Part shown: positions 40,569 through 54,600 of the stretch, piece after piece
Numbering within the stretch: position 1 is the first letter of the stretch
Layout of the letters: every line of letters starts with the position of its first letter
DNA from: Globodera rostochiensis
Lineage: Eukaryota > Nematoda > Chromadorea > Rhabditida > Heteroderidae
DNA: 64,000 nt
Assembly: GCA_018350325.1 (NCBI GenBank)
Contig: JAEVLN010000003.1
Coordinates: forward strand, 3,920,745-3,984,744
Direction of reading: 5' to 3'
Notes under the pieces: model-generated
Databases searched by the model: none
The model's input: the letters and a program-made list of their open reading frames with translations, nothing else
What the model was told of the DNA's origin: nothing
Translations under genes and position numbers: made by a program

Positions 40569-43515
40569 ATGCGTGGATTTTCAATCACCGGTAAAATGCC
40601 AATCGTTGTCTCCGCCGCGTCTCTGGGCGGACTCATTTTTTTGGCGGCGGGCTATCGGAAGAGAGGCGGTAGCTCTGTCGAAGGACAGCCGACGACAGAG
40701 GCCGCCGGGTGGCGCGTGCTGCTCAAACGCGAGGAGGCAAACGCAACACGGCGGGCGGACAGCGTCGACGTGCTTTTGTCTCGCAAGGTTTGGGACGGGC
40801 GGCGGAAGGCGTTCAAAGTGTTGGGACCCTTTCTTTTTGTTCTCAAAATAGCGCCACTTCAATGAAATGCAGGCGCGTATGTAGGAGGGCATGCCCCCCC
40901 CCCGAAATGTTTTTTATTGTAATTTTAGAAAAATTGTGTTAAAAAATTGAGAATTCAAAATTTCCCCGCCAGCGCCTATCGGCTCCGCCGACCCCCCCCC
41001 CCCCTCCTCCCCCAGATTTGAAGCAAAAAATCATATTTTTGAAAATTCCGTGGGAAAATCGAACTTTTTTGGAGCAAATTGCTAACAAAAATGCAATAAA
41101 AACAAAAAAATACACCCCTACAGATCGACCTGCTGCCCTCCCCCCCCCCCTAAAAATTTACTAGATACGCGCCTGATGAAATGCATACAATTTTTAATTA
41201 CGAAGACAAAATGGCAATATTTACTAGTACTTAGAAGCTGAAATATTTTATCGATCACCTTTTGTCCATTCGGCCGTTTGTCGTTCTGTGTGCCATGGCG
41301 TTGTTTTCTGTTCCTCTTAATTTGTTTGTCAATCCTTACAGACCATCTCCAGCATAGACCGTACCGGGCTCGACCTGCGTCTCTACCAGTACATGGCCTG
41401 CCCTTACTGTTGCAAGGTGCGCGCCTTTCTCGACTATTACGGCTTCTCCTACGAGACGGTGGAGGTGCATCCGGTGAGCAAAAAGGCACTGAAGCAATTG
41501 GGAGGAGGGCACAAAAAGGTTGGGGCAAGGCAATTATTGAAGCACATTTCATGCGGAGTTTTAACTTTTCCCAGGTACCGGTTCTAACCACCGCATGCTG
41601 TGACAAACCGTTGGTGGAGTCATCGCGCATTATTTCTATGCTGGCTACATTTTTAGTTCAACCGAAAGTATTTTTTTTTTTTAATTGTTAGTCATGAAAA
41701 AGAGCGATTTAAAAATTTTGTATCAATGTGCTCGACGAATAAATCCAATTTTAATTGAAAATTTCGTCAAAGCCATTTTATGTATGTGTTTTTTAAAAAC
41801 ATGGAATTTCAGTTGCCGTTTAAAGAAGTGCCGGAAATGTATTCCATGGACATGGAACACATCGATGTGCGCGGTTCGGAGGACGTCGGCAAAATTGTGA
41901 CGAAGAATCCGCACGAATATTTTGTGATGTACGGCGAAATGCCGCTCAGTCAGGCCCAAGTCCAATTGGCCAGGTGCCAAACAATGAATTCTTAGGGCCA
42001 ATTTTTTTTTTATCGACACTACCGTACCTTTTGATTCGGTCATTGGTCGAATGATTTACCCAAAAATGTGATTTTCCATCCACGAAATCGAAATTTTGTC
42101 CAGAAAGTATTACTAAACAATATTTGCAGAGAGGAACGCGAGTGGCGTCAGTGGGTGGACGACAAATTTATCCATTTGATTTCGCCCAACGTTTACCGGG
42201 ACACAGCGGAAGCGTTGAACACTTTCGATTGGTTCGCGCAGGCGGGCGAATGGCGCGACAATTTCACCGCCGTTGAGCGATGGTGGGGCAAATACCTGGG
42301 GGCCACCATTATGATGTTTGTTGCGCACAAATTGCGGAAACGGTGGGCTTTTTCGAAAATTAAAATTGCTTTCAATTTAATTTTTAAAGATCGCGTGAAT
42401 TTCTGGCAAATTAATCATATTCTTAAACCAATCGAATTAAAATATTGAAGATTGTAGAATGTTTTTTTTTCAAAAATCGGGCGGATCTATTTTAAAATTT
42501 AAAGTTCAAGAGGTTAAACGATTCTTTCCCTTATTATTGTGCAGTCATGGCATCAAGAAGTTCGAAGAACGGCACGCAATGAACGAGGCCATCAAAGAAT
42601 GGTTCACTGCAAAAGGACCGCATCGGCCGTTCATGGGCGGACAAAATCCCGGACTTGGTCAGTTTCAGCAGTTACTGACTGATAAAGGCCAGGGAGTAGG
42701 CCCGTAGCCATGAAGAAGTTTTCGGGGGTTGGGACGGTCGGCTGCGCCGATAGGCAACGTCGAGGAAATTTTGACTTAATTTTGTTAAGAGATTTTGCAA
42801 TCAAATTTTAAACGGAATTGGAGAGGTCCGGAGGGTTGGTCCGGGTTTTTTAAATTACTATACAAAACAAAAGGGTCTCCCCTCCCCCTATGGTTTTTCT
42901 CCCAAAAACATTGTGGGAGGGGGGGGGGATTAATCCTTCCACTCATCAGGGAAAATGTTGGCCACAATTTATCAAAAAAGATTAGTATCTCATTTTTAGC
43001 TGATCTGGCATTGTTTGGCGCCTTCAAATCATTCACCGGATGTTTTGCGTTTGCGGAGATGTACAACGGCAGCAAAGAACTGAAAACTTGGTCATATATT
43101 CTCGGCCTCAAAACGCATTTGCCCCAAATTTTCTTTTTATTCAAATTTTAACGCAAAGTCCGTTCTTTGTTGTTAAAATCTAGGCGAAATAGAGAAGAAT
43201 GTTTGCTGGACTAGGCCATTTTCGGACTAAAAAAAGTCGGAAAAACACACAAAGCAAATTCAATCATTAATCCCAGACATTGGATAAACTTGGGACTATT
43301 CAATCCAAAAATCCCCATTGACTTTTTGTTGCTTTTTTAGGTTCGATGCGATGGAAACGGCGGTCGCTGAGGGACGCGGGCGTGTGCTGTTGGAACTGAA
43401 GAGTCGCGCGCTTGCGGGCGGTGAGGAACCCAAACAACAGCAGAAGCCGCAGACGGATGAGAAATTGACAGACGAAACCACCGGTGGCACCAAACCAGAG
43501 AGGGGACGCCGCTGA
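40569..43515 (+). CDS. Prostaglandin E synthase 2-like thioredoxin/GST-fold protein
   Basis: Membrane-associated PGES2 has a glutaredoxin-like domain and a GST-like C-terminal domain; in vertebrates it can isomerise PGH2 to PGE2. Exons: 40569-40787, 41342-41518, 41575-41667, 41813-41973, 42130-42342, 42545-42657, 43000-43090 and 43341-43515; about 413 residues. The N-terminus has a hydrophobic segment (IVVSAASLGGLIFLAAGY) suitable as an anchor. Then come LYQYMACPYCCKVRAFLDYY with the CxxC site, VPVLTTACC, EREWRQWVDDKFIHLISPNV, YRDTAEALNTFDWF, RPFMGGQNPGLADLALFG and a polar Gln/Glu-rich tail. CPYC with HLISPNVYR is characteristic of the family. Phases agree. Introns hold copies of dispersed repeats (40960-41030 and 42725-42800). 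Confidence 0.93.
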
Positions 43516-45470
43516 TTGTTAGACGAAAGGAAGAGGAGATAGAGAGTTGGACAATGAGAGAGAGACAGACAGACAGAGAGAAAGATTGGTGAGAGATTGG
43601 GGAAATCATGTTATTGCTAGGTGAATTAAAAGTAAATTTTGCCCATATTTTCTTCTCAAAGGGTCAACTCGGCGCCGTCCGTTCAGACATGGCGGTTATG
43701 GTACCAAGATGATATTAATTTGGTTAGTCAACAAAAAAGCTTCAACGGTTAATTTGTAAGATGGGGGCAGCCGGCGCCGAGTTGACCATTGGCCGTCAAA
43801 TGATGTCAAAAATTGGACAAAAACTTTTTTTTCCGAATTTGTGTGAATCTTTTCTCCGCTGCTCTTTGCCTTTCCGCCTTTGTTTTGTTTGAATTTTTTC
43901 ATCAGGCCTAGGTTCCCCCCCCCCCCTCCTAAAAATGCGCACTTTTATTTGTCGTTTTGCTCTATTTGCTTATTTATGTGCATTTTGCTGTTGCACGCAC
44001 AGTTCGTTCACCTTATCTTCTGTTTTTTGCGTAAATGTTTACAACAAAATATTTATTGCCTATTATTGCGTTGATTGGGTGATTAATTAATGTATTGACA
44101 CACGGAGACGACTCCGACGGCGATTGGTGGGGTATCTTTTTACATTACGTATTGACTTCTGCTGGCAAATGGTGCTTTTTGGCGACAAGCTCCGAACGAT
44201 TTGGACTTGACGCACTTGCGGTTTGGACGGTAGCCGAGTTGGGCGCCCGATAGGCAAATGTACAATTTGTTTGGGCCTGTAAATGTTCGTGCGAACTCTT
44301 AGAACCCAACGCAACAAAATGCCCCTAATTGATTTTGATGGAGATTATTTGTGTATGTGCTGCCGGTCTTTTAAAAGCCGGTGTATAACAAAAAAATTGT
44401 CGGCTTCTCGGCACGCAAAAAGATCGTTTCCATCAAAAGCAAAGTCCGCCGAAATGCTTTTTGTTCAACTTTAGCATTGGAACAAAGTACGGCGGCGCTA
44501 TTTATGTCCCCGATTCTGTGGTTGGGTTCGTCCGTCTTTTTTCATTCTGTCCGCTGTCCATTTTCCTTGCTCTCTTTCTCTCTCCCTCTTTCTTCTCTCT
44601 CTTTCTCATATTTCTTTCTCTCTCCCTTTCTTTCTCTCTCTTTCTTTCTTTCTCCTTTGCTCTCTCTCCTCTTCTCCCTCCCTCTTTCTCTCTCTCTCTT
44701 TCTCATATTTCTTTTTGTATTTTATCCTCTCATTTTCTTCACTATTCTGTTGCCTGCACATTTCTCATGTTTTATTTGTCGACTTTTCCTTTCCATTTGA
44801 ACCGTTTCGCTTTCTCCCCCCCCCCCAATTTGGCCGCCGTATTTGGTGCCCCGTAGGGGCAATTTTCTTTCTTTTCCTCTCCCTCGTTTTTTATTCATTC
44901 CTTCCGCTCTTTTCGTGACAAAATTGAGAGATTTCCCTTTTCTGTCCTTTGCCAATATGTCCATAGAAAATTTGAGGACTCTCCAAATTGGCCGACAATT
45001 GTCACGACGAAATTAGGACATTTTTTAAATTATGTATATTATTTGCCTAATTATTATAATTAAGCAATTTTTTAGATAAATTATAGGGCCGGATCATTAA
45101 GCTTTGCATATTTTTAGGGCATTTTTCCAAAATTCTTGAAGAAATTCAATCAATAAACGAAACGAATTCACTCTTAAAAATCAAATTTTTTTTCAAATTT
45201 ATTTTTGATATTTTTTATAAAATTTTCAAAAACATGTGAAAACCATTAAAAATAAGTGACGAATTTTGAAGGTTTTTTTCTCTCTTTCCCAGATTTTTTT
45301 GCCTGCGAAAGCTGCTAATTTTCGCTAATTAATTTATTGTTATTTCAAAAATTCCCTTTTATTTTTTAGGATTAATTAATTAAAAGTTTCCATTTGCAAG
45401 TAAAAAAAAAAAAGACAACCAAAAATTCTTTCCCATTAATAGATAAATAAATTACTTGTGAAATTAAAAA
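43516..45470. other. Intergenic region with a CT-rich tract
   Basis: No gene is supported. About 44560-44740 is a CT-rich tract (CTCTCTTTCTTTCTC and similar), and 43915-43930 has a C-run in a GGCCTAGG context. The remainder is AT-rich. The tubulin acetyltransferase promoter should lie at the 3' end. Confidence 0.5.
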
Positions 45471-47185
45471 ATGGTCGATGTTCCGACTGATTTTGGCGTT
45501 TTGCTAAACGCCGGGCCCCCAATTGGCCGAATTGAATCAAATAAATTAAATTCGTTCCGTAAACGGCAGGCGACAGCAACGGAATGCATGCAAAACGGCA
45601 TCAACCAAATAGGCAAACTCGCGGCGGAGGTGCGCAAATTTTAAAAAAATTACAATTTTAATGTAAAAACATATTAAAATAATATTATAAACAAAAGATA
45701 ACAAAAAAAAAATGCTGAAAGTTTTTTTGTTTTTAATTAATGCGAATAAATAATTCTTAAGGCCCAAGGTTTGAAACGTCCGGTGACAAGTTTTGCCCGT
45801 TTTTCGGACTCTTCCGATGACCAAGCTTTGTATTTGTTGTGGGAACCGGCTCAATCGGTGGAGGGAGGGCATTCTTCGACAATTTTCGGATATTTAAAAG
45901 TGGGGGGAGTTAAAATACAATAATAAAATAAATGAAAATGATAAATTGTGATTTAAATAGGTACTAATAAAATCAATGAGAGAGAATGGTTAATTTTTTT
46001 AAAAATATTTTTTGCCGCAAAGATTGTCCGAGATCGGCGTTTGTATTTGGCGGACGATGACGGTCGTCAGTACGTTACGACTGTGAGAAAATTTAAAATT
46101 ATTTTATACAAAAAATATATTTAATTTAAATGAATTTGCGCGTTTTTTAAATTCCAGCCCATTTGCGTTTTGGACTTTTTCGTCCACAAATCCGTTCAAC
46201 AACAGGGCAAAGGCGTTCAATTGTTCAACGCCATGCTGAAGGCATTTATTTACTCAAAAATAAAAATTATTACATTTAAAAAAAGGGATTTATAATTTTT
46301 TTCAAATATTTCAGCATAAAAATATTTTTTTTCATTGATTTTCCCTTTTTGCAGGCCGAAGGCGATTTGGAGGCGCGTCGATGTGCCTTCGATAAGCCAT
46401 CCGTGCAACTTCTTCAATTTCTGGCACGGCACTTTGGTCTCGAAAGGCCCATCTGGCAATCGACTTCATTCGTCGTTTTCCACTCATTTTTTGAGGGCAT
46501 GGAGCCCGAAAAGGTCACCTAATTACCTAATTATTCTGAGATTTAACATTTTGGGTGCCAACATAGTCTTTAATTTCCCGAACACTTCTAAATACAATCC
46601 CGAACTTAAGAAGTGTTCCCGATTTCTGCTGATTCCGGAAAATTAAAAGTGGAATTGTTGCCGTTAATTTAATTGGAAATGACTAATTATTGTAAGGTTT
46701 CCAACGCGGAGGACCGACTGCGGCCGATGACCGCTTTGGAGCGACACCGAAGGACAGTGAATGAACAATACAATGGACAGCAACCGATGAGCAGCCGCCT
46801 GTCGCCGGTCATCAGAAGACCCCCCCCCCCAAATACAATAAAATATTATTTCAAAAATAACTTTCGCGCGACGAAACGCCACGGAAATGTTTTTGAGTCA
46901 TTTTTAGGTTTTTATGAAGAAATTATTCGAAAAGTCGAAAAACCAAGCATAGGCCACAAAAGCCGGCAAAAAACTCGGAAACCCCGGCATTGCCCCCCTT
47001 CCCAAAATGCCGTTGGCACGGATTGACTCCATTCACTTTTTCAGCTCCCCGCAGCTCAGCGCGACCACGCGGCTGCACTTATCCACCAACAGTCGGCCGC
47101 GTCAGGTGAGCGAACGCCGGCGCCGCCTGACACGCCCCAAGGGCGTAAAGTTCAAAGGGACTACGGTCATCAGAGAATATGGTAG
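45471..47185 (+). CDS. mec-17: Alpha-tubulin N-acetyltransferase (MEC-17/ATAT)
   Basis: This enzyme acetylates Lys40 of alpha-tubulin in the microtubule lumen; in worms it is needed by touch neurons. Exons: 45471-45629, 45762-45899, 46023-46082, 46158-46241, 46355-46513, 46697-46807 and 47045-47185; about 283 residues. Blocks of the ATAT catalytic domain are FGYLKIVRDRRLYLADD, PICVLDFFVHKSVQQQGKG (acetyl-CoA pyrophosphate-binding region), AFDKPSVQLLQFLARHFGLE and TSFVVFHSFFEGMEPEK. The tail is polar and ends in RDYGHQRIW, which I chose over a competing open frame because all splice phases then agree. The intron after 46241 starts with GC (AAG|GCATTT). Residue numbering against the family was not checked. 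Confidence 0.93.
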
Positions 47186-50100
47186 ACGGAGGAGGAGGAA
47201 GAGACTACGGTATTGGAGTGGCGGGGGAGAGAGCGACGAATTTCTGTCAGTGTCGAAGGATTGAGCGAATTGTTATTCTTGAAAATTGAATTTTCCCCAC
47301 CACACATAATTTTTTGTGTTGTCGATGCTCATTTTGATGTCAACTTCTCACACCCGTAACGTTGGGTAAAGCTACTGCAACTAGGGTGGCCATAGTACCT
47401 TATTTATCGGGTTTTTTCCCTGATTTTTGGGTGTTTTCCTGATTTTTCAAAAAAATGCATTTTTAAAAATTCGATAATCGCAGAATTTCTAAATTTTGCA
47501 CAATTTTCTTAACAAAAGGTACTCCCCCCCCCCCCACAGTTTCACCAACATTTTAACAATGCGACGACAATTGTTTCGACAGGAGAGAAATCATTAGGGA
47601 ACATTTCGTCCGTTTAGCGTTAGTGGACATTTTGTCCATGGGACCTTTTGACATCAAAAACCCCCCCCCCCCCTCTTTCAACTGATTCTCATTCTGTCCA
47701 TTATTCATTTGCTTCATCCAGCAGTTTTTCCCATTTTTGACCGCAATTGGCATAAAATTGAATTAGTATTTATTTGTGTGTTTTACAAAAGATTGATATT
47801 ATTATTGCTAGTAAACTTTTATTAAATAAGGTCATTTTTCGAGTTTTTTGGAAAAAATCCGTAAATACGAAATCCCTCCGGCACTGTTTTGAAAATCCGG
47901 TTCCGGAAATTCTCGATTTTGCCGGACAGCAGACCAATTTCTGGCGCAACGCCCGCCCTTGGCCCAATCGACCCCAAACAATGACCATTTTGAACTTGAT
48001 GAACTGAAGCTGGCGGTTTAAATGCGCATCAACAATGACGCAAATCACAATTTTCCCTAATATTTCCATGTTTCGATCACTTTTCACCGATCGCTTTTCG
48101 ATATTCCTCTCGCAAAATTCTCAAAAACCGATTGGCCCTTTTCGTTGTCGGCAGTTCAGCCTTTTGTATGATCGATTGTGCACTGAAAAGCGACCGGATC
48201 AGAAAGCGGGCTGTCCATCTGATCGGCGCCGAGTCGGCCATCTTAAAAAATGATTCAAAAAATTAAAATTTGCATTAAAATTAATTGTTGTTTCTAATTT
48301 GAATCATTAAAAATTCAGTTTGATAAACTTTAACTTTAATGATTTCAAGAATGGTTTTTGTTCAAAGAAAGAAGATAAATCAGAATGTATTCTAAACACT
48401 TCAACAACCAGAAGGCGGACAGGGCGACGGCATTTTGCCATGACAATTCGGCAAAAATAAATTAAAATTTCTCTAAATCGAAAAATGCTCCCTAAAAATC
48501 GCTTTTTAACAAAATCTCCCTAAAATTGGTTTTTTAAATGTACTCCAGTGACCATTTTTTTTTGTTTCCAAAAAAGACACCCTTAAAAATTGATATTTTA
48601 TCGCCGAATAAATTTTTTAAAAAAAGATCTTAAGAAACAAAAGACAAAATTTAAAAAATTAAATGAAAATTTGAAATGTCCTTTTTCTGAAAAACTTTTG
48701 TTGGCAACCCTGAATAAAACAGACGGTAATAGTTCGGTTTGTTGCCCCCCTTTTTTGAAAAATTCTTTTTTTTTTCAAAGTTAATAAAAGGCGTTTTCTG
48801 GGGGGATATTCCGGGGCGTAGAAACCGAATCTGACCTTCTATTCTACCTATTACGAACCCCGGAATGATTGAGGCCAAAATTGATTTTTTTTAAAAATTT
48901 GACTTTTTGACAAATTGTTCGAATTCGGGTTTTTTTTTAAATGGGGGGCAACAAACGGTTCTTTTCGGTTATGTGTCAACAAAACAAAAAAAATTATGTA
49001 GACAGCGAAAAGGTGTTTTTAAGGGTTTTCGGGGTCTTAGAATACGAATCCGACCTCCTTTTCAATCTATTTCGAATCCTGGACATGAATTCAACCAATT
49101 CTCATAAAAAAAATTTTTTTCGCATTTTGCTATTAAATAGTCGAAATGTCAATGAAATTTCAAAAATTTTTTCAAAAAATTGTTCGAATTCGTGTTCAAG
49201 GTTCGAAATTTGCTGAAATGGAAGTCAAATTCGGACACTACGATCTCGAAAACCCTAGAACCACCTTTTATTAACTTTGAAAAAAAAATTTATTTTTTCT
49301 TGTTGACACATAACCGAAAAGAACCCAACAAACCGAACTATTACCAAACAGACCTTTTGAATTATGTGTTCGTTGTATAGGAAATTGCGAATCAATTGGT
49401 TGCCCATTTTTGTTTGTTTGTTATTCCAATACAAATTAGACTTATTTAAAATTGTAGTTCGACCTGAAAAAGAAAAAAGGCAAAATTAATATTTATTAAA
49501 GCCAACCATTCTTTTTAGAATTTAATCACAGCTTAAGAAACAAATTTAGTAAATCAAAGAGAATTTCCAAATGTGCACTATTTATGGATCAACTCCAGCA
49601 GCCGACAAATTAGGCGAAACGCCAAAATTTACGCAATTTTACACTAATTTAAAAAAAAAAAACGAAATATGCGACAATTTATGCGCCAACAATCTTTCAA
49701 TTTTTTGTTTATATAAGACACATTTATTTGAGGAATCACAAACTTAAAAGCACAAAATATTATAATTTTTTGAAAAACCCCAAAAAGTGAGAACTGAAAG
49801 ATGATTTGTATTTGTTTTGCTCATTCTTCGTCATGTTTCTCCACCCCTCGATCGTGCAGCGCGTTCAGCAGCGTGAAAGTGGACATTTTGTCCGCGGAAC
49901 CTTTTGATAGCGTTCCCTTTAAAATTCTGAATGAATCGGACCCCCCAAAATAAAAGAATAATTTCAACTTATCAATTTGCGCGTTCTTTGATACTAAAAA
50001 AAGCCCAGAAGTTTTTTAAATCTCGTTGAATCAAAATTAGTGCCAATATACATAAGTTTGCTAATAATAGCAAATATAAATTTGAGTTCCCCCTCCCCTT

Positions 50101-51550
50101 CCAAATCCCGGATTTTGTGCCTTGTTAAGTGTCAAATTGATGAATAAATTATTTGTATCATAGCGTACGGACTGAATCTAGACCGGCCCGAATACAGATC
50201 GATGCTTCAACCATAACTGATCTGACATCCTAAAAAAATTAGCTTAATTTAGCTGCTCCATCTCTTGGAGAGCTTCCGAATGGTTTTTAGGGTGTGTCAT
50301 CATTAGTTAAGGTTACTTAAACCGAGTTTTAATCTAAAATCAATTTCAAAAAAATCAGTTGCCCAACGTTAAGGTCTGGGTTTTCGAACATTTTCTGTCC
50401 TTAAATAATTGAATGATTTCCAAATTTTTGGGTTTGAAATTTGCATAAAATTGGACCGGAATTAATTAAAGGCGGCGCTCACTTTATAAAATATGTAACA
50501 AACAACTAAAAAATATCTACAAAATGCGTTCAACAGCCAAAATGAGTCGGGGGAAATGAGCCAAAAAACTCAAAAAAATAATATTTGTATGGTACACAAA
50601 CTATTGAAGCAATTATATAATATTTGCGGAGCTATGTGTGTAAATTCTGCTGGAGAGGTCAATAATCCATGCTTTTGTGTGTTATATATACTGAACATTT
50701 CGGGTGACGCGGATTTGGGGGATATTTAGACTTTAATGACACAATGGCATCGATTGCATTGCAACAATTGTTTTTGTTTAAATCGTTTTTGTCAGTTAAA
50801 TGTGTCCATTTGTTCGATACCATTGCCGCGGCGCCTCTTTTTGCGTATAAACATTGGAGTTTAATGGGGATAGAATTTAATCCGAGGCATTTTGATACAA
50901 ATGAACGCGCTTTTTGTCGAAAGATTGATTAAACAAACACTTTTCTCTATGGATATATTAAAAAATTTGTTGTTGTTGTTGAAATAAGGCGGAGAGGTGT
51001 TTAAAATTTGGTTGGGGAGGTGGTGGACATATAAATTTGCATGGGGAGGACGGCAGGCAGTTTTGAACGGAAAGAATGAATGAATAATGATGGACAAAAT
51101 GATGTAACGTTTTGATGATGTGATAATTGATGTTGAAGAAGCCACAAAAAGCATTCTGTGGTGAGTGTTTCTTTGCGTGAAAAGTGCGTTTTGGCAACAT
51201 TCCGAGAGAGAATAATGTGGTGCAAAAAATATCCAGATTTATATGTGTAATAATAGCAAACAAAAAAATCCTCTTAAATGTCAATTTTCACAAACTCCAA
51301 AAATGACCAAATTTTGAGAGGATTTTCCGCAGAATGACAACAAAAAAAGTAGTGGAATAAATTCTTCATTTCTTGACAAATAACAAAACATTACAAAACA
51401 ATTGGAGAATTGGGCTGGTTCCCATTCAAAACATAATAATATGTATTGTAATAATGGTAATATACACACCAAGCTGTAATAATATAATCAAACTGTAACA
51501 ATATATCAAAACACTGTCAAAATTTGTCTTTCCCAAATCGCTGCATTCCC

Positions 51551-51609
<59 letters not shown>

Positions 51610-51635
51610 CCCTTTCTCCTCTCTTTTCTCATCAA
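47186..51635. other. Repeat-rich intergenic region without a supported gene
   Basis: C-runs occur near 47525 and 47660. An imperfect foldback spans about 48725-49350: GGTAATAGTTCGGTTTGTTG is mirrored at its right end by CAAACCGAACTATTACC. It contains copies of a repeat with GGGGCGTAGAA and GAATCCGACCTCC words. A CT microsatellite lies at 51560-51606. Small minus-strand frames such as 49824-49890 (MSTFTLLNALHDRGVEKHDE) have no partner exons. The last part is the 3' flank of Pumilio. Confidence 0.5.
48725..49350. repeat. Imperfect foldback element
   Basis: The ends are complementary: GGTAATAGTTCGGTTTGTTG on the left against its reverse complement near 49335-49350, and TTAATAAAAGGCGTTTTC against CACCTTTTATTAA near 49262. 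Internal words (TTTTCGGGGTCTTAGAATAC, GAATCCGACCTCC) relate it to the foldbacks at 33270-33590 and 61260-61500. Confidence 0.7.
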
Positions 51636-54600
51636 TCAGTAAATGGGCGGTTCGGTGGGCGGCGGCAACGACATCCATCGGTGGTGTGCCGCAGAAGTTG
51701 GCATTGTGCAGGGGACGTTGTTGGGATAGGTAGCCGGGGGCGATGTGGGCGGCGCCGACGTGTCAACACCGGCGACCAGCGAAGAGGACGATGACGACGT
51801 GTTGTTGTTGTTACTGCCGCCATTGCTCAGAGGCTGCTGGAACATCGGGCTCACCTTCTGGAAGTACTTCTCCAACTTGGCTAAAATTTGTGGGCAATTG
51901 GCATAACCAACCGATCGATGTGTTAATTTGCAATATAAACGTAGTTTCTGCAGAGCATCATGCACCCAAACTCACTGATGATATGCTTGCCGTAGTTGAA
52001 GCGGCGGAGTGCCGGAATGTGCCCTTTGATGGCGAACATCATTTTCTTACGATGCGCAGAGTCCGCCACGTCCAGCATTTTCTGCACAACGTAATTGGCG
52101 AACGGATCCTTCATCATTTCCAACAAAGGCGGACTACCAGAGCCGTTGCTGAACAGAAAATAACGAAAATTGATCGTTTTGGGGTTCAAACTTTTTGATA
52201 GTCAAAAAACAAAAAACTCACTCCACACAAACTTCGTCGATCAACGCATTTTTCTGATCCACCGTCCCGCATATCAAACACTTCTCGATGACGTTGGAGG
52301 CGAACTTGTGTTGTGCATACTTCAGAATGTCGCCATGCAGGCTGCGCACAATGCGCTCCCGGTCATCAAGCAGTCCATGCTCTATCACATGCTGGATCAC
52401 GTAATTGCCGTATTGGTCCGTGACCAACGTGAGCACATTGTCATGAAGTTGTTCTAACACAGGACGTTTTTGATGCTCCGTGCAGTGTTCAAGTACACGT
52501 TGGATCACCCGACAGCCGTAGGGATGGATGGACAGGGAGGTGACCTTTTCAGGGAGGGAAATTTCCGACGAATTTTGCGTAGTTTACGGAAGTGTTTAAA
52601 TATTTTAATATTAGCAATTTATTTTGGGGTTATTTAAGAGAAAATCAAAATCAATTTCTTAACAAATAAACGAAGAAAGTGTAAATAAATCTTCAAAAAA
52701 AGTTTGGCCACAAAAAAAATACCGAATACGAAATACCGTTGACCATGGTGTCAATGACAAACTGAAGTTGGTGCGGTTCAACACGCTCAATTATCTGTTA
52801 AAATTTTCCATTTTATAATTTTTATTAGTATGAATATTAATTATAATTTAAAAATGCAATGTGTTCTTCTTACCTTCTGCACAACGTGGTTCCCGTTTTG
52901 GTCTTTGATACACCGAATCACCTGCGGAGACAGTTCGTTGATTATCTGAACAAAATGCCGTAAATTAATTTTTAGACACGACAAAATGCTTTAAAAATTC
53001 AATTAGAACGGCAACCCGCGAGTGGGAAGCGAACTTTGGGCACATTCAAATTTGAAACACGACACCAAAAAGGCGAGAGGAAGTTCAAATCCCACAAGCG
53101 GTAAATTAATTTTTACTTTTTTCTGTGCCTTGAAAATAAATTATTTGACCAAACCAATTAATTACCTATCTAAACTAATAAAGTAATGTAAAGATTAATT
53201 TTACCTCCATCTGTGACGTTTTATCCACCGATTCCAACGCCTTTTGAATCACACGACAACCGTACATTTGCAGGGCCAATGTCAACACGTGGCCACGCAG
53301 TGCGTCCATGAGCTGTGCCTTCTGCTCGTCCGTTCCGTACTCGAAAAATTTCTGAAATAAAATTTTCAGGTTTTTTAGAATCTAAATTTCGGGAAAACCT
53401 GAATGACGTAATTGCCGAAAACGTCTGTCATCAACTGTTGCGCATGCTGAACAACTTCGTCAAACACTGTCTGCTTCTCCGTCGGATTCGCACGCTCCAA
53501 CTTTTGTTGAATAAACCTTTAAAAGCATAAATTAATTAAAAACTCAATTAACCCGCCGGTTCCCCACAAATTGTTGTTAACCAACAAGCAAATTCCAAAA
53601 CTGTCCCCCCCCCCGCACACCTTGAACCGTGCTGGTCCTGCGCAAACTCCACCACGTGTTTGCCCAAATCGGTAAGTTGAAGGTTAGCAGTACGGTTGTT
53701 ACGGTACTCGTCCAACAGCTGGGAACGGTGCAACCCTATCTGGGGCCTCTGCATCATGTTTCCTTTTTCGACCGATTTGGTGAAGTTCCTTGCCCTCAAA
53801 ATTTCCTGACGAGTGGCGGCGTTTGGGTTGGTGGCCAAAACCATTTGCTGGAGTTGGCTGGCCAGTCCGGTCATCACCTGGTGCTGCTGGGGCTTTGTTC
53901 CGGTAGGCGGATGGTACGGAATGGAAAAAAGTGTGCCGGTTGGAGAGGTGGAATACAGAGCAGCACTAAATTTTGAGAGATTTTATACAAATTTTCAAAA
54001 AATTTGTTTTCTCGGAGGCATAACCCCGTTTCTTCAGCAACTGGCCAAACTTTGCCACAAAACCAAACAAAATGCTTACGCTGCCACAGCGGCGGAGGAC
54101 GACGGCGGTGTGCCATGAATGACATGGTGGCGTTGGTGATGATTGCCCAGTGGGTCAGCAGCAATTGCTGCGGTGCCGTTGTGTTGATGCGACGGTGGTG
54201 GCGGAGGCGGCGGATACACCGAACCAAACGAGCCAAACCCGTAGTTGTACGTTGGCGTAGAGCCGAACATCGCCGTCGGCGCCGACGGACCGCCAGCGCT
54301 GCCCGCCGGCGTGTAAAGCAAGTCCTGAAGTCAGCAAATTTAAAAATACTATTTCATTGTCAGAATACAGCCCCAACCCCTCTCTTATCCCGGAGACGTT
54401 TGTGGGGTCTCGTCTCTGTCATGTTTCCTTTTCGACTGATTTGGAGAAGTCCTTGCCCTCAAAATTACCTGACGAGTGGCCCCGTTTGGGTTGGTGGCCA
54501 AAACCATTTGCTGGAGTTGGCTGGCCAGTCCGGTCATCACCTGGTGCTGCTGGGGCTTTGTTCCGGTAGGCGGATGGTACGGAATGGAAAAAAGTGTGCC

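Noticed and set aside
44381..44918. Hydrophobic Leu/Ser/Phe-rich frames
   Set aside because: They arise from a CT-rich tract; several overlapping frames look alike and no splice-linked exon was found.
47880..48010. Plus-strand frame ending FLAQRPPLAQSTPNN...
   Set aside because: About 42 codons with no start, no acceptor-linked partner exon and no recognised family.
49824..49890. Short minus-strand frame MSTFTLLNALHDRGVEKHDE
   Set aside because: Only 21 codons. Neighbouring words (GACATTTTGTCC, ACCTTTTGA) recur elsewhere as a repeat, so a gene end is not supported.
53010..53105. tRNA-like stretch with AGTTCAAATCCC in a Pumilio intron
   Set aside because: Only a B-box-like word is present; there is no A box at suitable spacing and no cloverleaf.
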